From positions 1 through 37,089 of the forward strand of contig JAXHUM010000020.1 in NCBI GenBank assembly GCA_034189325.1: 37,089 nucleotides of DNA. Reading direction: 5' to 3'. The DNA is from JAXHUM01 sp034189325 (GTDB taxonomy: Bacteria > Desulfobacterota > DSM-4660 > Desulfatiglandales > Desulfatiglandaceae). The position numbers were made by a program, and so were the translations under genes. This document shows positions 33,378 through 37,089 of the stretch, in pieces. Each line of letters begins with the position of its first letter. Position 1 is the first letter of the stretch. Below the pieces are notes generated by a model, which was not told where the DNA came from, ran no database searches, and worked only from the letters and a program-made list of their open reading frames with translations.

Positions 33378-33620
33378 GGCTAACGAGGCTGTCGAAATCA
33401 ATTTCTGTGAGATGTTGTTCATTTCCTGCAAATTATGTTTCACCACGCCTGGATTTCGTAGCATGATATGGACTACATCTACCCAGCAGTATAATGAGGT
33501 TAATAACGCTCACACATAGAAGACCGGTCAGATATATTCTACTCCTGTTCCGTCTTCACGCTCTCGCTTCAGCATATGTCTTCCCAAATGTGAATATCTT
33601 TTCAGGGTTGTGAACAAGGC
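33378..33620 (-). repeat. Family 1 repeat, copy C (IS1182-like 3' end, attached to transposase remnant)
   Basis: Contains the element-end landmarks CTGTGAGATGTTGTT, CTGCAAATTATGTTTCA, CCCAGCAGTATAATG and GGTCAGATATATTCTACTCC, and continues directly into the C-terminal codons of the transposase remnant at 33556. This copy shows that the family 1 left half is the 3' untranslated tail of that transposase gene. Confidence 0.75.
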
Positions 33621-33843
33621 AATAGAGCCTCCATTGAATGTTGATCTTTACCAGGACTTTCGGGTCAATTGCCTTGCGCCCTGTTTCGTCTTTGCAATAT
33701 CGGGCATCAAATATCTTCAAATCAAGACGTTCTCCAAAAATATGATCGATAGCATATTCCAAGGTGCCGGGCAGCAGTTGTTCCTCCAATAATACCGGCA
33801 CCATCGCCATTTGATCATGGTTGACATGTTTATATCGCGCCAT
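33556..33843 (-). pseudogene. Internally deleted IS1182-like transposase (95 codons, in frame)
   Basis: It starts at the ATG at 33843, with GGAGAG 8 nt upstream. Residues 1-67 match the N terminus of IS1182-type DDE transposases (MARYKH, LLPGTLEYAIDHI, LDLKIFDARY, DETGRKAIDPKVLVKI). Residues 68-95 jump in frame to the C terminus (QWRLYCLVHNPEKIF). The whole catalytic DDE domain, several hundred residues, is missing, so it cannot transpose on its own. The frame and ribosome site are intact, so a short DNA-binding peptide could still be made, but the simplest reading is a relic. Confidence 0.75.
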
Positions 33844-33962
33844 CTGTAGCTCTCCTGTGGATAGATTAGTTAAACTATTCACTACACTCTACCACGTGGT
33901 AGCATCGCTTCAAGCACTATGGGAGAGCTAACAATCTTTTTAGGCAGTCTCAACGTCCCCTT

Positions 33963-34226
33963 TTACTCCTCCTTTTCTATAGCCGATGGCGTTGCTTCAG
34001 TATCTGATAACATCTCTTTTCTTTCCCTTTGATATTGTTCATATGAAGGGGGTTCTTCGTAGTGTGGATCTCCCAAGTTCTCAAGACGTTGCTCTCTCAC
34101 ATTTTTTTCATAAGTATCTCTTGAAATATCATCTAAGACTGATTTCATTTGCTTTTTTGAGCAAGCAGGAGCCCAAAAGATAAAGCTGATAATAATGCAG
34201 ATCCGAAACAATTCTTTCAATTCCAT
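33963..34226 (-). CDS. Small putative lipoprotein
   Basis: An 87-residue protein with a short signal and lipobox (IISFIFWAPAC, Cys22), then a charged, Glu- and Tyr-rich tail with no domain that I recognise. It is likely anchored to a membrane. AAGGAG is immediately before the ATG at 34226, which is too close. A TTG at 34220 is better spaced and would begin at LKELFR. It lies between the transposase remnant and the hairpin end of a family 1 repeat, so it may be cargo of, or trapped by, that element. Confidence 0.6.
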   Translation of the reverse strand: MELKELFRICIIISFIFWAPACSKKQMKSVLDDISRDTYEKNVREQRLENLGDPHYEEPPSYEQYQRERKEMLSDTEATPSAIEKEE

Positions 34227-34366
34227 TCTCCTTCATACTTGTATGAAATAAATCATTTCATTCACCCATAATATCGTCTGTGAACCTTCATCTGGGATAC
34301 CGGTATTTAAAAGAACGGAAATGATTTGTGCCTGTTGTGGAAAGAATTTCAGGTTTATTGCTTTTT

Positions 34367-34455
34367 TGAAACCACCAACCTTTTCCCCTATTGATTGCGG
34401 CTTCTTAAACCAAGGATTCGTTCCGAGCTCTCGTCCCTCAACTCGGAACTAATTT
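34367..34455 (-). repeat. Family 1 repeat, copy E (hairpin end only)
   Basis: Matches the right ends of copies A and B: GAAACCACCAACCTTTTCC, TTGATTGCGGCTTCTT, then the hairpin GGATTCGTTCCGAG (34414-34427) and CTCGGAACTAATTT (34442-34455). The stop codon of the HD-IF2B gene is inside the right arm, so this repeat supplies the end of that gene. Confidence 0.75.
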
Positions 34456-36578
34456 ATTATTTGTTGTGCATCTGTAAATATTCTAATTTTTTCTGATATG
34501 TTATCGACTTCTATGTTCCCACCTTTAATAGGAAACCATCCGCTGTCTGAAATTACAAAATCTAAATCTTTGATTGGTATAATATCCTCTCTCGGGTTAA
34601 ATATGCTTATGTTTTCGCCACAGAATTGATTAATGGCCTGGGGGTCGCGTATAAACCATAGCCTTTCTCTACCGCTCAGGTGACTTCTGTAAAAATTGAC
34701 CCCTGAATCCGACAATTCAGGGCCTGTGGAATTCGTAACGCAATCCACTCTCTTTTGATCTGCGCTTGGTTTAAACTTTTCTTTCGTTGTAGAAAGGACA
34801 ATGTATGGTTTATTGCACCTTTTGACTATTTTATTATGCAAAGCAAGATTAATTATAGAAGCATGTCCGGCGGAGTGTATAAATGACGATTTATCAAATC
34901 CATTAGCGCCCACTAGGATATAATCAACATTATAGTTGTTTAAAATTGTGCCAACTGCAGCATCTGGAATCATAACAATATTAGTAAACTTTCTATTTTC
35001 CAGTGCCGAAGCATAGCGAATTCCATCATGGTAAACCAACTTATCCTGAGGAGCCGTAATTGTTTTAGGCTGCCCTTCGCAAATAAAAAAAATAAATCTT
35101 TCCGATATGTCTGATTCTATATTGTGATTATAAAAATCTTTCCTCTTAGTATCTGGGTATAGTTCTTGTAATATGGAATCTCTGAATCCGCAAATAGCCT
35201 TAATAGTTAACTCACTGTAGCCGTAAAGAACAATGACAATTTGTTTGTTTGTTTCTTTTTGGTGAGTCTTGTCGTTACTATTATTTTTGAAAAATTCAGA
35301 TGCATTCGTCCTGATTTTGTGTCTATATCGGTGATGATCTAAAAACAGTTTGGTGACATTGTTTCCAAATCCTGTTAAATTATCTACTTCTAAATATTCT
35401 TTGTAATAATGTGCACATTCATTTACTAATTTTATTAACCCATAATGGCACGGCCGTGACTTAATAAGTTCTCTTGATATTATATCCAAAAACTCACTCA
35501 AGTCCTTCTTAATTTTGCTCACATTTGGCTTTTTTTCAGAAGTTATTTTGATTGCACCTACATTTTTCTGAAGATGATAGCCACTTATGTTAGCAATTGT
35601 CTGAAGAATCATCTCAAGAAGTTTAGAGGCGCTTGGATGAACCAAAATATCATAATTTGCCACCATTTCAATCAAATCAGTGGTAGTTTGTTCAGGTACG
35701 AACTCGATATTTCTCGTTGACTCAATATATAAAAAATAAGTTGCTTTATTAGATATTAATATTTGCTTAACACTGTTTAGCTCCTCATTCAAATCCTGCA
35801 TTACTGAGTCAATAACATATCCCAGTTTTTTATTTATTATCTCTTTTGCATAGCTTCCGCTTTGTTGGTCAAGCTTAGGCTCCATAAACTCAACTGATAT
35901 TGTATGACTTGATGCGTTAATAAATATACCATTTATAATTCTATTTTTAATCCAGTGCATCTTTGACTCTTGTGGAATATTGTAAGCCAGGCAAATTGCA
36001 TATGCTGGAGTAGGCGTTCTATATGTTCCAATATCTAGGGCGTCTGCAAGTCTTAGATAGGCTGCTATTAGCCTGATTTTAAATCTTTTATTTCCTACGC
36101 CAACTGATTTCTCTGTAGGACACTTATCAATATTCTCTTTCCTTCTATGATATAGACACAATGTCGCAAGGAATTCCTTGTCTTGTTCCTTCAAATTACA
36201 TCTTTCATAATTGTTCACTATGAATTTGGCTGAAGTTATATGATGATATTCTCGTATTTCATTATCATCTAATTCTTTTCCCCATACTTCTTTTGCAACT
36301 GAACGGTACATACCAATATCGTGTAGCCAGGCGGAAGCGAGTAAATAAAACCGTTCTTCTTCTTCGAAACAATTTATTGCGTCCTTGTCAGGTATTAATT
36401 TATGTAAATTATCCTCGACCATTTTAAAATGCTTTGGGCCATGAGGTGTATAATAGGCTAAAGGCTCTTTAGCACTATCTTGTTTATCTAAAGCAGTAAC
36501 AGCTGCTTTGATTTTCAATAAATATTCACCCATTTCTGGAGTGAGCCAATTTTCCCAATCATTATTTTTTGTAGTCAT
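34449..36578 (-). CDS. HD-domain / IF-2B-like fusion protein (candidate conflict or stress-response effector)
   Basis: A 709-aa protein. Residues 40-200 form an HD phosphohydrolase-like domain: HGPKH (His46, His50), WLHDIGM (His86, Asp87), YHHITSAKF (His112/113) and LRLADALDI (Asp179). Residues 200-310 are unrecognised. Residues 310-440 are helical (HPSASKLLEMI). Residues 445-620 resemble the eIF2B-alpha / ribose-1,5-bisphosphate isomerase fold: IVIVLYGYSE, FICEGQP, IVMIPDAAVG, VDYILVGANG, KPYIVLSTTKEKF. The acidic residue expected in VGAD is Asn558, so this half may bind a sugar phosphate or nucleotide without isomerising it. HD domains of this look occur in proteins of prokaryotic conflict systems. 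Coding is much more AT-rich than the neighbours, and mobile-element ends flank both sides. AGGGGG precedes the ATG. Function unknown. Confidence 0.8.
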   Translation of the reverse strand: MTTKNNDWENWLTPEMGEYLLKIKAAVTALDKQDSAKEPLAYYTPHGPKHFKMVEDNLHKLIPDKDAINCFEEEERFYLLASAWLHDIGMYRSVAKEVWGKELDDNEIREYHHITSAKFIVNNYERCNLKEQDKEFLATLCLYHRRKENIDKCPTEKSVGVGNKRFKIRLIAAYLRLADALDIGTYRTPTPAYAICLAYNIPQESKMHWIKNRIINGIFINASSHTISVEFMEPKLDQQSGSYAKEIINKKLGYVIDSVMQDLNEELNSVKQILISNKATYFLYIESTRNIEFVPEQTTTDLIEMVANYDILVHPSASKLLEMILQTIANISGYHLQKNVGAIKITSEKKPNVSKIKKDLSEFLDIISRELIKSRPCHYGLIKLVNECAHYYKEYLEVDNLTGFGNNVTKLFLDHHRYRHKIRTNASEFFKNNSNDKTHQKETNKQIVIVLYGYSELTIKAICGFRDSILQELYPDTKRKDFYNHNIESDISERFIFFICEGQPKTITAPQDKLVYHDGIRYASALENRKFTNIVMIPDAAVGTILNNYNVDYILVGANGFDKSSFIHSAGHASIINLALHNKIVKRCNKPYIVLSTTKEKFKPSADQKRVDCVTNSTGPELSDSGVNFYRSHLSGRERLWFIRDPQAINQFCGENISIFNPREDIIPIKDLDFVISDSGWFPIKGGNIEVDNISEKIRIFTDAQQIIN

Positions 36579-36604
36579 ATATACCCCCTAATAGGGATTT
36601 TGAT

Positions 36605-37075
36605 TGCGCAACGAAGCTGTTGATAAACAAATCTGTGAGATGTTGTTGATTCCCTGCAAATTAAGTTTCATCAAAATCTGGTCTTCGTTGTATGAGATGT
36701 ACAACATCTACCCAGCAGTATAATGCGATTTATAATGCTCCCAGAGAGAAGACTGGTCAAATATATTTTTCTCCTGTTCCGTCTTCATGCTCTCGCTTTA
36801 GAATATGCCTTCCCAAAGTTGGATATCTTTTCAAGGCTACCCGTCTGCCCAGAGACCGATTTTCAAGCATTTGATCAGCCATTTTTTACAACAAATCATG
36901 GCTTCCTTTTTATTGGCCCCTCTCTTTATTTCTATTTTGGGTAGCTCACTCCCTATCAGGACTTCAAAGACACCCTCAAACTACCAACCTTTTCCCCTAT
37001 TAATTACGGCTTCTTGAACCAAGGATTAGTTCCGAGCTCTCGTCCCTCAACTCGGAGCTAATCCTTTTTTTGTTG
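36605..37075 (-). repeat. Family 1 repeat, copy B (full-length chimeric unit with hairpin end)
   Basis: Collinear with copy A over about 430 bp, including the junction between the IS1182-like tail and the unrelated right half. The hairpin GGATTAGTTCCGAG (37023-37036) / CTCGGAGCTAATCC (37051-37064) is followed by seven T on the plus strand, so it could terminate plus-strand transcripts. The left end is 27 nt upstream of the HD-IF2B start codon. The right end probably meets the 3' end of another minus-strand gene outside the window. Confidence 0.8.
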
Positions 37076-37089
37076 TGCCCTGACCTTTT

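Noticed and set aside
25334..37075. Chromosomal integron with attC sites after each gene
   Set aside because: The repeats lack attC core sites (GTTRRRY / RYYYAAC), are far longer than attC, and one half is clearly IS-derived; no integrase gene is in the window. Only the cassette-like placement is kept as a finding.
1..37089. tRNA, rRNA or CRISPR array
   Set aside because: No tRNA-like cloverleaf or CCA end, no rRNA-like conserved stretch, and no short regularly spaced direct repeats were seen by eye.

Overview
The window reads as chromosome of an anaerobic, Gram-negative bacterium, most likely a deltaproteobacterium (Desulfobacterota). Reasons, from family knowledge and the sequence: an archaeal-type start to aromatic biosynthesis (ADH synthase plus class II dehydroquinate synthase), a 4-hydroxybutyryl-CoA dehydratase next to the NADH sensor Rex, a DUF3786 protein, multi-PAS histidine kinases, an acyl-CoA ligase (NDP-forming) alpha subunit, and a probable 8-amino-Kdo (LPS sugar) gene pair. 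No rRNA, tRNA or CRISPR was seen.

Region 1 (1-6.5 kb, all minus strand) is an aromatic amino acid operon in the order aroK, aroC, ADH synthase, pheA, tyrA, DHQ synthase II, aroD; aroE and aroA are not in the window and may lie beyond its left edge. It is preceded by what looks like a complete transcription attenuator: a promoter-like sequence, a 29-codon leader peptide with Phe and Trp codons, mutually exclusive RNA pairings, and a strong terminator about 87 nt before aroK.

Region 2 (6.7-19.3 kb) is metabolic and mixed in strand: a sensor kinase whose ATP site looks dead, then crotonase, Rex and 4-hydroxybutyryl-CoA dehydratase on the plus strand (a crotonyl-CoA / redox module), a KamA-type radical SAM aminomutase with glutamate-like rather than lysine-like substrate residues, the convergent kdnB-kdnA-like pair, a DUF1284 protein, and an orphan acyl-CoA ligase alpha subunit.

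Region 3 (19.4-25.3 kb, minus strand) holds a Kef-type K+/H+ antiporter, an exported nickel superoxide dismutase, asparagine synthetase AsnA, an OmpA-family envelope protein, a DUF3786 protein and a GNAT acetyltransferase.

Region 4 (25.3-37.1 kb, minus strand) looks like an accessory island. Single unrelated genes (a WbuC cupin, a hybrid histidine kinase, a divergent stand-alone hisF, a DUF2238 membrane protein, a di-heme cytochrome c, a small lipoprotein and an AT-rich HD + IF-2B-like fusion) are separated by long non-coding stretches made of remnants of two mobile-element families. One family is the 3' tail of an IS1182-like element, with a shrunken in-frame transposase and a 14-bp hairpin end. 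The other is probably a Y1/REP-type transposase relic. The HD-IF2B fusion protein is the best candidate in the window for something not yet described.
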